Shown piece by piece: positions 34,186 to 44,100 of a stretch of 64,000 nt of DNA (position 1 is the first letter of the stretch; every line of letters begins with the position of its first letter). The position numbers and the translations under genes are program-made. This DNA comes from Massilia frigida. Its GTDB lineage: Bacteria > Pseudomonadota > Gammaproteobacteria > Burkholderiales > Burkholderiaceae_D. Location of the stretch: the NCBI RefSeq assembly GCF_011682175.1, contig NZ_WHJG01000031.1, forward strand, positions 30,629 to 94,628, written 5' to 3'. Below the pieces are notes generated by a model. That model did no database searches and was not told where the DNA came from. It worked only from the letters and a program-made list of their open reading frames with translations.

Positions 34186-36318
34186 TCAGGTGCGCGGCCA
34201 GAGCGCGTGCACGCTCTTGCCGAGATCACGGGCGAGCGCCTCGCCATAGCCGTGCCAGAAGCCGCCCACCCAGGCGCTCAGCGCGTTTGGCGGCTCCGCT
34301 ATGGCGGCGGGCGCGTCGAAATGGGCAAAGCCATCGCCGTCGATGCGCGGCTTGCCCTGCGCCGCGTGCGGCTGCAAGCCACCCGCCAACACGGTGGCGG
34401 CAAGCTCGCCCAGTTCAGTCGCCAGCTTGGCCAGCGTGTCCACCGGGCGCGGCGCGCTGTCGTGCGGCGTGGCCGGCACATGCCAGGCCACGCCGATGGC
34501 GATCTCCCGCCCTTCGAGCAAGGCTTCGAAATTGGAAAAGGTGCGCGCAAAAAAAGTGCTGTAGGCGTGTTCGGTCAGGTGGTCCCTGAGCTCCGCATAG
34601 CGCTCGAGCTGCAAGCTTTCGAGCAAGGGCGGCAGGGCAAACAGCTGGCGCCCGAACACGCTCACGCGCGTGCCGCCGGCGCTCGCGGCAAAGGTGATGA
34701 TGCCGTCGTCGTACAGCGCCGACGCGTTCTCGGAATACACCGTTTTCCAGGCCATGCGCTGCTCGTCGTCGCCGTAGTGCACGCTTTCGATCTTGAAGAC
34801 ATCGATTTCCTTGCCGCCCCACCAGGCCACGTAATTCGGCTGCGGCAGGTAGACATTGCGTTCGGCCTGATGCAGCGGGCGGCCCTGCTTGTCGCGCGTG
34901 AGCACGCGCAGTTCGCCGCCGATGTAATCGTTCATGTACCCGATCGCGCGGGCGATGTCGAGCCGGCTGGCAAATTCGGCCAGCGGCACGGGGAACTCGC
35001 GCTGGTACTCGAACACCACCGCCTGCTCGATGCGGCGCCAGCGCAACGGCCCGGCGGCGTCGGGCGGCGTGGCCAGCCAGCCGCGCAGCTCATCCAGTTC
35101 GCGCTCCATGGCCAGGAAATCGGCATCGCTGCAAGCGAGCGTGGCGGCGCAAATGCGCGCTTCCTTGCGCAGCAGCTTGTCCTTGGCGCCACTGATGCGC
35201 GCGGCGTCCAGCGCCTCCGCCCACGCGCCCAGGATCCCATTGGCGTAGACCAGCAGCGCCCTGGCCGACGGGTCGTCGTCCAGGCGGCCCAGGCGCGGCG
35301 CGATGGCCTGGTTGCATTTGGCGTCGAGCGCATGCTGGAAGGGGAACAAGGAGGTGTCCACCTGTTGCAGCCACGGGGCGGTCAGGCGCAGCAAGGTGGG
35401 CGAGCGCTGGCGCTGGCGCGTGGCTTCGACCAGCATCGGATCGGGCAACAAAAAGCCGGGAAACGGCGCCAGCGAGCCGGCCAGGCCCGACAGCGATGGG
35501 CGGCCGACACGCGCAATCAGCGCCGCGATCAGCGGCGAACTGGCCGGATCGGCGCCCATCTTGATGGCGCTGGCGCAATCGACCGCCAGCACATCGTTGC
35601 CGGCGATGATGGCGTGGGTCGCCAGCGCGCGCGGCGCCTGCGACCCGCCCGAACCGTGCGCCGCGCCGCAGGCGTCGACGATGGCGACATGCGGCGCGCT
35701 GGCCTCCAGCACCGGCAGCAGCGCCAGCCAGGGATCGGTGCGCAGCCGGTAGTGATCATCCTTGTCGGCCAGCGGCAGCGCGTACAGCAGGGTATTGAGG
35801 CACAGGGCGACGTTATCGTGCTGGTCGGTGCGGCATTTGGCGAACACGATGCGCAGGTCCGCCCCGGTCCAGGCGCGCGACAGGCGCCCGTCCCACGGGT
35901 CGCCGGCGGCCGCCGCGTCGGCCAGCTGTTCCGACAGGTCGATGATGTCGTAAGGCGTGCCGTTGGCGGTGACGTACTGGTAGCCGAGCAGGTCCGCCAG
36001 CACGGCGACGTCGCGGTTCGCCAGCCAGGTGCTGGCGCTGTCGGCACTGGACGCGATCGCCAGCTTGCGCCAGCCATCGGCGGCCAGCAGGTCGAGCAGC
36101 GCTTCCACCAGTTCGCGCCCGACCACCACCGGACTGGCGGGCGCGAACGCGGCCAGGTCGAGCAGGATGAGCGCACTGTTCTTGTTCGCGTCCGGCGCGG
36201 CCGGCAGGCAGCCCGGCTGGCGCAGCGCCAGCCGCAGCAACTCGGCCGGGCTGGCGCAAGCGTCGTCGGCAATGCTGAGCACCGGCGCAGCGGGCGCCGG
36301 AGCGCTTTTCCTGGCCAT
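34186..36318 (-). CDS. DUF362 protein with C-terminal START/SRPBCC-like domain
   Basis: 710 residues from ATG 36318, 7 bp after the previous gene. The N-terminal 350 residues look like DUF362 (LVEALLDLLAADGWRKLAIA, IVFAKCRTDQHDNVALCLNTL, GNDVLAVDCASAIKMGADPASSP; quoted separately). I see no 4Fe-4S cysteine cluster. The part after about residue 440 looks like a lipid-binding START domain (VYLPQPNYVAWWGGKEIDVF, AASAGGTRVSVFGRQLF, a terminal helix ELRDHLTEHAYSTF). DUF362 function is unknown; the fusion and the neighbouring stand-alone SRPBCC suggest handling of a hydrophobic substrate. Confidence 0.65.
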   Translation of the reverse strand: MARKSAPAPAAPVLSIADDACASPAELLRLALRQPGCLPAAPDANKNSALILLDLAAFAPASPVVVGRELVEALLDLLAADGWRKLAIASSADSASTWLANRDVAVLADLLGYQYVTANGTPYDIIDLSEQLADAAAAGDPWDGRLSRAWTGADLRIVFAKCRTDQHDNVALCLNTLLYALPLADKDDHYRLRTDPWLALLPVLEASAPHVAIVDACGAAHGSGGSQAPRALATHAIIAGNDVLAVDCASAIKMGADPASSPLIAALIARVGRPSLSGLAGSLAPFPGFLLPDPMLVEATRQRQRSPTLLRLTAPWLQQVDTSLFPFQHALDAKCNQAIAPRLGRLDDDPSARALLVYANGILGAWAEALDAARISGAKDKLLRKEARICAATLACSDADFLAMERELDELRGWLATPPDAAGPLRWRRIEQAVVFEYQREFPVPLAEFASRLDIARAIGYMNDYIGGELRVLTRDKQGRPLHQAERNVYLPQPNYVAWWGGKEIDVFKIESVHYGDDEQRMAWKTVYSENASALYDDGIITFAASAGGTRVSVFGRQLFALPPLLESLQLERYAELRDHLTEHAYSTFFARTFSNFEALLEGREIAIGVAWHVPATPHDSAPRPVDTLAKLATELGELAATVLAGGLQPHAAQGKPRIDGDGFAHFDAPAAIAEPPNALSAWVGGFWHGYGEALARDLGKSVHALWPRT

Positions 36319-36325
36319 CGGCGCG

Positions 36326-36646
36326 TTACCCGGCCACGTCGGCCGGCGGCGGCGCCTTGACAGGCGGGGCCACGCCGGTCGCCGCCAGCGCATGGCCGAT
36401 GCCCACCAGCGCATACGCCCAGTTCACATACGCGGTGCCGAAGCGGACGGTGTCTTCCACGGCGCCCATCGCGCCGCGCAGCGCCAGCTCGACGCCGGCT
36501 TTCGCCACGTCGCCGGCGCCGCAGTTGCCGCTGCCGAAATCGAGCAAGGCATGGCCATATTCGACTGCGGAGCGCCCATAGCGGTTGGCGGAGTTCTGCA
36601 ATGTCGTTTTTGCGGCATTCTTAATTTCATCAAGAGCGACGGCCAT
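36326..36646 (-). CDS. Small protein of unknown function in the DUF362 cluster
   Basis: 106 residues from ATG 36646, preceded by GGAGAG; a TTG at 36664 is a weaker alternative. The sequence has two long helices rich in alanine and glycine (GDVAKAGVELALRGAMGAVE, YVNWAYALVGIGHALAATG) and a proline-rich tail. It might be membrane-associated. It sits 7 bp before the DUF362 gene and is surely part of that transcript. Confidence 0.6.
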   Translation of the reverse strand: MAVALDEIKNAAKTTLQNSANRYGRSAVEYGHALLDFGSGNCGAGDVAKAGVELALRGAMGAVEDTVRFGTAYVNWAYALVGIGHALAATGVAPPVKAPPPADVAG

Positions 36647-36783
36647 GATGCTCTCCAATATCAAATAGGCGACCTGATCGAAGTGAAGTATTAACTCGGC
36701 GTAATAAGCATGCGCTGCTTACATGCTATCGGAATTCAGGCAGCGCACTCGCAGCGGATTGATGTCGATGAACAAGCGTTGAT

Positions 36784-37376
36784 CTATCTCAAATCCTGGC
36801 TGATTTCGCTGTCAGGCCAGTTGCGGATAGCCACAGGCGCGCGCCTCGGCCGCGAGCGCGCCGATGCGGGCGTCGTCGTCGTCGCCGCATGGCGCGAAGG
36901 CGCGATCGACAGTGCCGCCATCAGGCTGGCCAGTTCCGGCGCCGGCGCCAGCAGGGCGCCGCGCAGGCACGCGCGCACGGCAGCGGGAACGGCGGCGCCG
37001 CTCACGAACGGCAAGGCCGGCGATGGCGCCGAGTGGCACAGGATCGCCAGGCCATCCAGGCTGGACGGCTCGTCGCGGCGCAGATAGCCGAGCGTCACGC
37101 AATCGATGGCCGCCAGGTCGGCCGCGCCACTGCGCACCAGCGCCAGACTGGCGCGATGGCTGCCCGACCACCTGAGCGCGCCGAAGAAGCGCCCCTCGCG
37201 CGCCAGCGCGGCCACGGCATGGCGCAGCGCGTTCATGCCGCTGTTGGAATCGATGTCGTTGACGGCGGCGATGCAGCCGCGCGCAGTGCGCCGCGCAGCG
37301 CCTCGAACAGGGCCTCGTAGCCTGCCCTGATCCCGGCCGACAGCTCATACATGGGGAACGCGGCTTTCCACGTCAT
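36784..37376 (-). pseudogene. Broken PhnD-like substrate-binding protein
   Basis: ATG 37376 overlaps the desaturase stop as ATGA and starts MTWKAAFPMYELSAGIRAG, the usual N-terminus of short PhnD-like (phosphonate/phosphite binding family) proteins. About 25 residues later the next recognisable part, CIAAVNDIDSNSGMNALRH, is in another frame and about 100 expected residues are missing. A further single-base frameshift near 36915 separates LASLMAALSI from APCGDDDDARIGALAAEARA. So there is an internal deletion and two frame changes. The gene is almost certainly dead, although its neighbours look intact. Confidence 0.75.
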
Positions 37377-38335
37377 GGACTGGACTCCGGCATATGGGGA
37401 TGAACGGGGGCGTCGACCGGCCTCACCCCGAAGCGGCGCACATAAAACCCGCCGCTGCGCGCAATGTACGCGGCGCGCCGCGCGTGATACACCCGCCCCA
37501 GCAGATACCACGGCAGCGATGGCACATCGTGATGCACCAGATGAAAATTATTGCTCAAGAATAACAGGCGGAACACAAATCCCGCTTCATTGAGCACGAT
37601 GCGCTGCTTGTGCTCTTCGGCCGGGCGGTGCTCGTAGAACGAGCGGATCATCGCCAGCGACTGGGCCGGGTAGGAAATCGCCAGCACATAATAGAGCGCC
37701 GCCGCGCCAAATACGGCCTCGACCAACCACAGCATGGCGCCGAGCATGGCCAGGTGGCCCAGCCACATCGGCACGTTCGTCCAGTTGCCCCGCAGCGGCT
37801 CGCGCACCGCTTGCGCGCAGGTGGCGCCAATCGCCATGGCCGGCCCCACCGGCATCCGTCCCCAGAAGGTCTTGTTCAAGCACAGCAGCGAGCGCATCGG
37901 CTTGCCCAGGCCGGCCCAGGTGGCCGGCGACACATAATGGCTTTCGGTATCGAGCGCCGGCATGGTCAGGTGAAAATCGACGTGATGGCGCAGATGGCTG
38001 TAGCGATACAGGCGGTAGGGAGACCACACGGCCAGCGGCACGGTGCCGATCAGGCGGTTGAGCGCCGGCCAGCGGGTGGGATGGCCGTGGATCAATTCAT
38101 GCTGAAGCGACATGTACCACGCGCACCACCAGATCATCAGCGCGGTCGCCCAAGGCGCGCCCAGTTCGCGCCAGTACGCCAGCGTGGCCAGCCAGCCGCC
38201 GTGGATCACCACGATCAGCAGCCAGGTGGGCCACTCGGCGCGCCACAGCCAGCGCGCGCGTTCGCCGCTGATTTGCCCCTGCTGCGCCGCATCCACGTAG
38301 ATCGGGGGCGCCTGCCGTGCCAGCCGTGATTGCAT
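37373..38335 (-). CDS. Membrane fatty-acid desaturase
   Basis: 320 residues with two pairs of hydrophobic segments. The three histidine boxes of the di-iron desaturase family are intact: HELIH (79-83), HLRHH (114-118) and HLVHH (265-269). It should introduce a double bond (or hydroxyl) into an acyl chain or carotenoid-like lipid at the cytoplasmic membrane, using oxygen and reduced electron carriers. It lies between a TonB receptor gene (80 bp upstream) and the broken PhnD-like gene (ATGA overlap). Confidence 0.85.
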   Translation of the reverse strand: MQSRLARQAPPIYVDAAQQGQISGERARWLWRAEWPTWLLIVVIHGGWLATLAYWRELGAPWATALMIWWCAWYMSLQHELIHGHPTRWPALNRLIGTVPLAVWSPYRLYRYSHLRHHVDFHLTMPALDTESHYVSPATWAGLGKPMRSLLCLNKTFWGRMPVGPAMAIGATCAQAVREPLRGNWTNVPMWLGHLAMLGAMLWLVEAVFGAAALYYVLAISYPAQSLAMIRSFYEHRPAEEHKQRIVLNEAGFVFRLLFLSNNFHLVHHDVPSLPWYLLGRVYHARRAAYIARSGGFYVRRFGVRPVDAPVHPHMPESSP

Positions 38336-38414
38336 CAGTCATCTTTGATTGCCGGTACTGGCATTGTGGGTGGCCGTGGGCGGCCGGATGTTGATGCACG
38401 GCAACGTCATGCCA

Positions 38415-40733
38415 TCAGAACCGCGATTTGACGCGCAGGCCGACTGTCCGGGGACGCGCCATGAACAAGGTATCGCCGGGCTGGATGGCGATGCTGTTGG
38501 TGGTGACATCGCTCACCTTGTTGCCGTTGGTAAGATTGGTGCCGAACAAGCCCACTTCGATGCCGCCCGTGAGGTAGCTCACGCTGGCGTTGAGCGTGTT
38601 CGACGATGGAATTTCCGCGTAACTGCCCTGGGCGGCGGCAAAATTGGTGTAGGCCCGGCCCTTGTAGGCATAGCTGGCCGCCAGCCCGATCGCATCGCTG
38701 CCGGCCAGCGGAATGCGGTAGCTGGCTGTGGCGCTGGCCGCCACGCGCGGGGCGTACGGGGTGCGCGCGCCGGCCGGGATGTTTTGCGCCGCGATGCCGG
38801 TGATCACGGCATCTCTGGCGTAAGCGTGGTTGTAGGCCGCATTCACGCCGATGCTGGCGTGCCGCGTCAGCTTGACCGATGTGTCCAGTTCCACGCCTTG
38901 GCTGCGGATCTTGCCGGCGTTCTGGGTGAAGTAATACGTGCATGGCAACTTGTTGAACACCTGCACATCGTTCCAGTTGCTGAGGTAAGCGTTCACATTG
39001 AGCGTCATGCGCTGCCCGAACAGGGTGTTCTTGGAACCGGCTTCGTAGCTCCACAGGCTGTCCGGCGCAAAGGTGGCCGGCGCGTTCACGCCGCAGAAAT
39101 TGAACGGCACCGGCTGGTTGTTGCCGCCGTAGCGGAAACCCTTGCCCGCATTCGCATACAGCATGTGTTGCTGGTCGATGCGATAAGCGGCCGCAAAGCG
39201 CGGATTGGCGCCCTGGGCGGTGGCGCTGCTGCTGCTCGTTTCCGGGCTGCCGGTCGGGGCGGCGGGCGTCGCGCCCACCAGGTTGCCGAACAGGCCGCTG
39301 AAGTGCAGGTCGAAATCCTGCGTGCCCTTGAACAGGCGCAGCCCGGCGGTCAGGTCCAGCTTGTCGAACACGGTGTAGGTGCCTTCGGCAAACAGCGCGG
39401 CCTGATGCGAACGGGTGTCTTGGCGGCCCGAGAAATAATTGTCGGGCGTCGTCGCCAGGTCGTTCGCCTGCGAGCTGTAGCCGGGGAAATTGCGGGTGTC
39501 GCCGAAACGCGCATCGAAGCCGGCGGTCGGCTGTTCCTGGCGCAGCTTGCGCTTGCCGGTTTCAAGGAAGGCGCCGGCGGTCCACTTGAACGGGCCGCCA
39601 TCGCGCGAATTGAGGCGCAGTTCCTGGGCAAAATCGGTGACGGCGTTATCGATCGTGTACGCCGACGCCATCAGGGGATTCTTGCCGCCGAAAATGAAGG
39701 CGGTGGCCGGATACTGGGCTGCCGTGGCGTATTGCGTATCGCGCTGCAGGTAGGAGCTCGACGACACCAGCTGCGCGCCGCCCAGGTCATAGTGCACGGC
39801 GAGGTTATACAGTTGCAGCGCATCGTTGCTCTTTTGCGGCAGCAGCGCATACGTGGTGAACGGCGCCAGCTTGCCGTAGGCATCGTTGATGCCGCCCTTG
39901 ATGTTGGAGGCGGTGACGCTGGCGTCGATCACCAGGCCGCTCTGCGCGCGGATGCGCAAGGCGGCGCGCCCCTGGTTGGTCGAGACGGCGTTGGTGGTGG
40001 CGCCATTGAAGTCGTTGCGGATGTAGCCCGAATCGGCGCCGCTGTAGGCCGTCAGGCGCAGGCCCGCCACCTCGTCCTTGAGCGGCACGTTGAGCATGCC
40101 GCGCAGATTGTGGTTATTGCCACCGAAACCGCCAGTGCGCGACCCGACCGCTTCGACCGAACCGAACAGGTCGTTGGTATCGGGCTTCTGGGTGATCTGG
40201 CGCACCGCGCCGGCCATGGCGCTGGCGCCGAACAGGGTGCCCTGCGGGCCTTGCAGCACTTCGATGCGTTCCAGGTCCAGCACCCGCAGGTCCGGATTGC
40301 CCGATTTCAGGGTGACCGGCATCTCATCCACGTACACCGCCACCAGCGAGGAATCCTGGATTTCCGATGGCACGATGCCGCGCACCACCAATCCGCGCAT
40401 GGTGATGTTGTTCACGCCCGGCCCCTGCTCCTGCACGCTCATGGCGGGTACCAGGCGCGCGATATCGCTCAGGTTGCCCAGCCCGAATTTGGCCAGCCCT
40501 TCCGGCTGCAATACCGTGATGGCCGCCGCCACCTGCTGCACGTCGACCGCGTTGACGGCGCGGGTGGCGGTGATTTCGACGCGGTCGACCTTGTCGGAAT
40601 CGCTGTTCCCGGCGGCCTGGCGCGCCGCGGCGCGCGCGGCGGCGTCCGTGCCCACCTGCTGCGCCTGTGCCGCGCCGATCACGCCCAGCGACCACATCGC
40701 CAGCGCTGCATGTGCAATCAACTGCTTACCCAT
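38415..40733 (-). CDS. TonB-dependent outer-membrane receptor
   Basis: 772 residues from ATG 40733, where a signal peptide begins (IAHAALAMWSLGVIGAAQAQ); starts at 40766 or 40802 only add residues before it. The plug is typical of the steroid/catechol-style or fused receptor group (VEITATRAVNAVDVQQVAAA, MRGLVVRGIVPSEIQDSSL, VAVYVDEMPV, IEVLQGPQGTLFGASAMAGA). The barrel ends in VKSRF with the terminal Phe. QGPQGTLFGASAMAGAVRQI is common in receptors for large hydrophobic ligands. It is the first gene of the leftward desaturase cluster and may import its substrate. Confidence 0.9.
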   Translation of the reverse strand: MGKQLIAHAALAMWSLGVIGAAQAQQVGTDAAARAAARQAAGNSDSDKVDRVEITATRAVNAVDVQQVAAAITVLQPEGLAKFGLGNLSDIARLVPAMSVQEQGPGVNNITMRGLVVRGIVPSEIQDSSLVAVYVDEMPVTLKSGNPDLRVLDLERIEVLQGPQGTLFGASAMAGAVRQITQKPDTNDLFGSVEAVGSRTGGFGGNNHNLRGMLNVPLKDEVAGLRLTAYSGADSGYIRNDFNGATTNAVSTNQGRAALRIRAQSGLVIDASVTASNIKGGINDAYGKLAPFTTYALLPQKSNDALQLYNLAVHYDLGGAQLVSSSSYLQRDTQYATAAQYPATAFIFGGKNPLMASAYTIDNAVTDFAQELRLNSRDGGPFKWTAGAFLETGKRKLRQEQPTAGFDARFGDTRNFPGYSSQANDLATTPDNYFSGRQDTRSHQAALFAEGTYTVFDKLDLTAGLRLFKGTQDFDLHFSGLFGNLVGATPAAPTGSPETSSSSATAQGANPRFAAAYRIDQQHMLYANAGKGFRYGGNNQPVPFNFCGVNAPATFAPDSLWSYEAGSKNTLFGQRMTLNVNAYLSNWNDVQVFNKLPCTYYFTQNAGKIRSQGVELDTSVKLTRHASIGVNAAYNHAYARDAVITGIAAQNIPAGARTPYAPRVAASATASYRIPLAGSDAIGLAASYAYKGRAYTNFAAAQGSYAEIPSSNTLNASVSYLTGGIEVGLFGTNLTNGNKVSDVTTNSIAIQPGDTLFMARPRTVGLRVKSRF

Positions 40734-41174
40734 TGCTATTGTCCAATCTGTTTTTTGATACTGCATGAAAAAAGTATATCGATGCCATCCATGCCTGAAC
40801 ACGAAGATTACCGACTTTAGTTATCTGGAAATGTGAGCCAGGACTGCGGGCGCACGCCCGCAGGCGGCAATGGCGGCGGCCGGCGGACCTGGAAAGGCGG
40901 GGGGCATCGTCATCGCGGGCCGGGGCTGGAGGCGGGAACGGGCGCGCGCTGCGCGTGTCCTTGCCTGCCGCCGGGAATGAGGCGCCGGAATGATCGATCA
41001 TTTTGACAACAATGTCAATTTCCCAGCTGTGCGCACGCATGCAAAAGCAATGCGAGTTGGTTCTTATTTACATGGTTTTTACGGCAAGGTATGCTGTTTC
41101 GCAACGGACACGTTTGACATCGATCGTCCGCCGGGCCGCCAGTCTGCGGTCGGTTTTCCATCAACAAGGACACC
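40734..41174. promoter_or_regulatory. Divergent control region of the receptor and the DUF4157 protein
   Basis: 441 bp without a gene. The receptor promoter must lie in the AT-rich part 40740-40840. At 41003-41018 TTGACA-ACAA-TGTCAA is a perfect 6-bp inverted repeat in an AT-rich island 157 bp before the effector-like gene; it may be an operator. A start-proximal TTCTTATTTACATGG stretch (41060-41075) could be the promoter for that gene. Confidence 0.35.
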
Positions 41175-44100
41175 ATGCAAAAATCGCCCTCCCTGCCAGC
41201 CCCGTCGAACCAGGATGCCGTGCAGCGCAGCGTGGCCGACACGCGGCAAGAGGGCCAGCCTGGCGCGGCCGGCACGCTGGCCGGTCCCCAGACGGAGCGC
41301 CTGGGCCAGCTCGCCGAGCTCGCCAACGCCAGCGCGCAGGGCGCGCTGCAGCGCCGGCTGGCCGGGATGGCCCAGGCCAGCGCGCGCACGGTGCACCGCA
41401 GCGGCTTGCCGCACCAGTTAAAGAGCGGCATTGAAGCGCTGTCCGGCATGTCGATGGACCAGGTCAAGGTGCATTACAACTCGGACCGGCCGGCCCAGCT
41501 CCAGGCGCTGGCCTACGCCCAGGGGACCGACATCCACCTCGCCCCCGGCCAGGAACAGCACCTGCCGCACGAAGCCTGGCATGTGGTGCAGCAGGCGCAG
41601 GGCCGGGTCGCGCCGACCCTGCAAATGAAGGGCGGCGTGTCCGTCAACGATGACGCCGCCCTGGAGCGCGAGGCCGATACGATGGGGCTCAAGGCACTCC
41701 AGGCCCCGCAGGCGAGCTCCGCCTTGCGTCCGCTCTCGCTGCAAGGGCGCAAGCCGGTGCAGCGGATTGCCACCCAGGTCGTACTGGGCGCCACCAACAC
41801 CGTGACGGTGCACATCGTCGGACGTCCGCCGAATGCCTATGGTTCATCGTCGGGCGACCACCTGACCGCCTTCTCGGCGCGCCAGTTCGGTGTCGTGATC
41901 GCGCTCAACAATCAAAATTTCTGGCAGGCGCTGGCCCGGCTCGACGAATTCATCAACGGCATCCAGGACATGCCGGGCTTCAAGCTGACGGTGAGCATGC
42001 CCGCCGCCCAGCGCGCCAAGCTGCTCAAGGCCTGGGCGCGCATGCGGACCTTGCGCAACGATCTGCCCTCCCCGCTGGAATTGCTCGATGTCAAACCGGA
42101 CCAGCAAGTCGGCGCATTCGCGCTATCGCAGATGCAGGAACTGATATCGACCTACCTGGACGTGGTCGAACTGATTCCCCTGTCGACCATCAACGTGGCG
42201 GCCAAATACAAGGCGGGCGCGGGAAAAGGCAAGGGCGAGTCGGCGCCGCTGGCGGTGATACGCGGCATCGAATCGGCTTTATCGGACGGCACGGAGCCGG
42301 GAGTGGACATGCCAACGTTCAGCGCCGCTTTCCTGGGTCTGTTCGATGCCAGCGCGGCGGCGCTGGTGGCGGCCGAACTCGATCAGACCATGCTGGAAAA
42401 CACCGGTTCCGGCTTTGCCCACGGCTCCTCCCCGTTTGCGCGCGTGCGCTCGATGATCGAGCACCACCTGGTCACCATGTACCAGAGCTTCCCGCGCACC
42501 ATGGCAAAACTGGGGGAGCGCGACGCCCTGAAAGCGGACATGACCAAAACCATCCTGCCACGCATGCTCCAGGAATGGGAGGGCGACATTGCCTTTCTAC
42601 AGGAGCGGATCGCCGCCAAGCGCGCGGTTCAGCTGACACAGCAGCAGGATCTGCTCGTCCAGAGAGGCAACGCGACCAAGCAGCGGCGCGAAATCCGCGG
42701 CCGCATCGCCGCCGCCGTGGAAGAGGTAAACAGCGCCATCAAGCAGATTACCGCCATCCGCAAGTACATCGCGGAACTCAAAAAGGACCGGGTCGGCACC
42801 GATGCCCTGGCCGCGCCGCTGGACACCACGGTGCGCGTCCACGTCGACCCCGACGCCAGCAGCAAAGACGTGGACGAGGACGAGGACCAACAGGACGCGG
42901 ACGAGGACCAAGTCGAGGAAGAAGAAACCGACGTCGTCACCTGGGGCGGCCCGGCGGTACAGGTCCGGCTCGACAAGAAGGACGTGATCACCGATATCCG
43001 CTTTGCCGGGCGCAGCGCCTCGCCACTGATCGGCGGCTCGATGGGCGCCCACACCACCGCGTGGATCGCCCACCTGGACCGGATCCGCGCCGCGCTGGTG
43101 AACAGGAGTTCGGACCAGTGCCGCGACATCCTGCGGACCCTGTGGAGGGAAGCGGTCGCCAGCAGCACGCGCATGCAGAGGGCGTTCAGCGATACCAGCG
43201 CAGGCAAGGCGCAGCGCGACGCGGCCCGCAAGGGCTTCAATCAGCACCTGGCCGGCATGGCACGCGCGGCGACGCCGGCACTGCGCATCTCGCTGGTCCA
43301 GCTGGCCTTGCAGTCGCTGCTGAACTACACCAACAGCATCCCCGGCGCGACGCTGGAAGCGACCGATACCGGCGGCAAGAGCGAGGGCAAGGCGCGCGGC
43401 TTTCTGCTCGGCTACGAACGCGGCAAGATCACGGCCAGCGCCAGATCGCTCGCGGCGGCCCTGATCGCCCTGCTCGATGTGAAGGTGGTCGCGTCCGATG
43501 CCTTGCTGACCGTGGTCGCCAACCACCTGGAGGTCGTCCAGCGGGCGTATCCGCTGAGCTGGAAAGCCAGCGGCCTGGGCAAGAACACCAAACTGGCTGC
43601 CGCCAACAGCGTGGCGGCCGAGCTCGCCCGCCTGAAATCGGGCACATTCAGCCGCGTCCTGGACGTGCCGGAGGCCGACAGCGGCAAGCCGCTCACCAGC
43701 TTCGACCTGGCGCCGTTTTCGCTCGGCGACAAAGGCGGCGCCAAGGGCGACAAAGGCGGCGCCAAGGGCATCAAAGGCGGCACCAAGGGCGCCAGCGGCG
43801 GCCCGGTCAAGGCCGCGGCCAACGCCGATTACCAGTATGAAGACGTGGACATGTACCGCATCCTGGATGCGGAAGTGGCGCGCCTGGCGCTGCCGGGCAT
43901 CACCATCGTTCCGCCGACCGACAATATGCATCCCGGCCAATTGCAGCAGCGCCTGAGCGAAACCACGCCGGGCAACCGCGCGCTCGACCGCACTATCCTG
44001 GTACCATTCAATATCGGTAACTACCACTGGGTCGGCATCGTGATCGTGCTGGGGCGCGATATCGTCGGGCCGCCGCCGGCCATCGTGCGCTACCTCGATC

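Noticed and set aside
33100..36360. Open frame of about 1086 codons antisense to the SDR and DUF362 genes
   Set aside because: The His/Arg/Gln-rich product without domains is typical of shadow frames; the minus-strand genes have clear motifs and overlapping starts.
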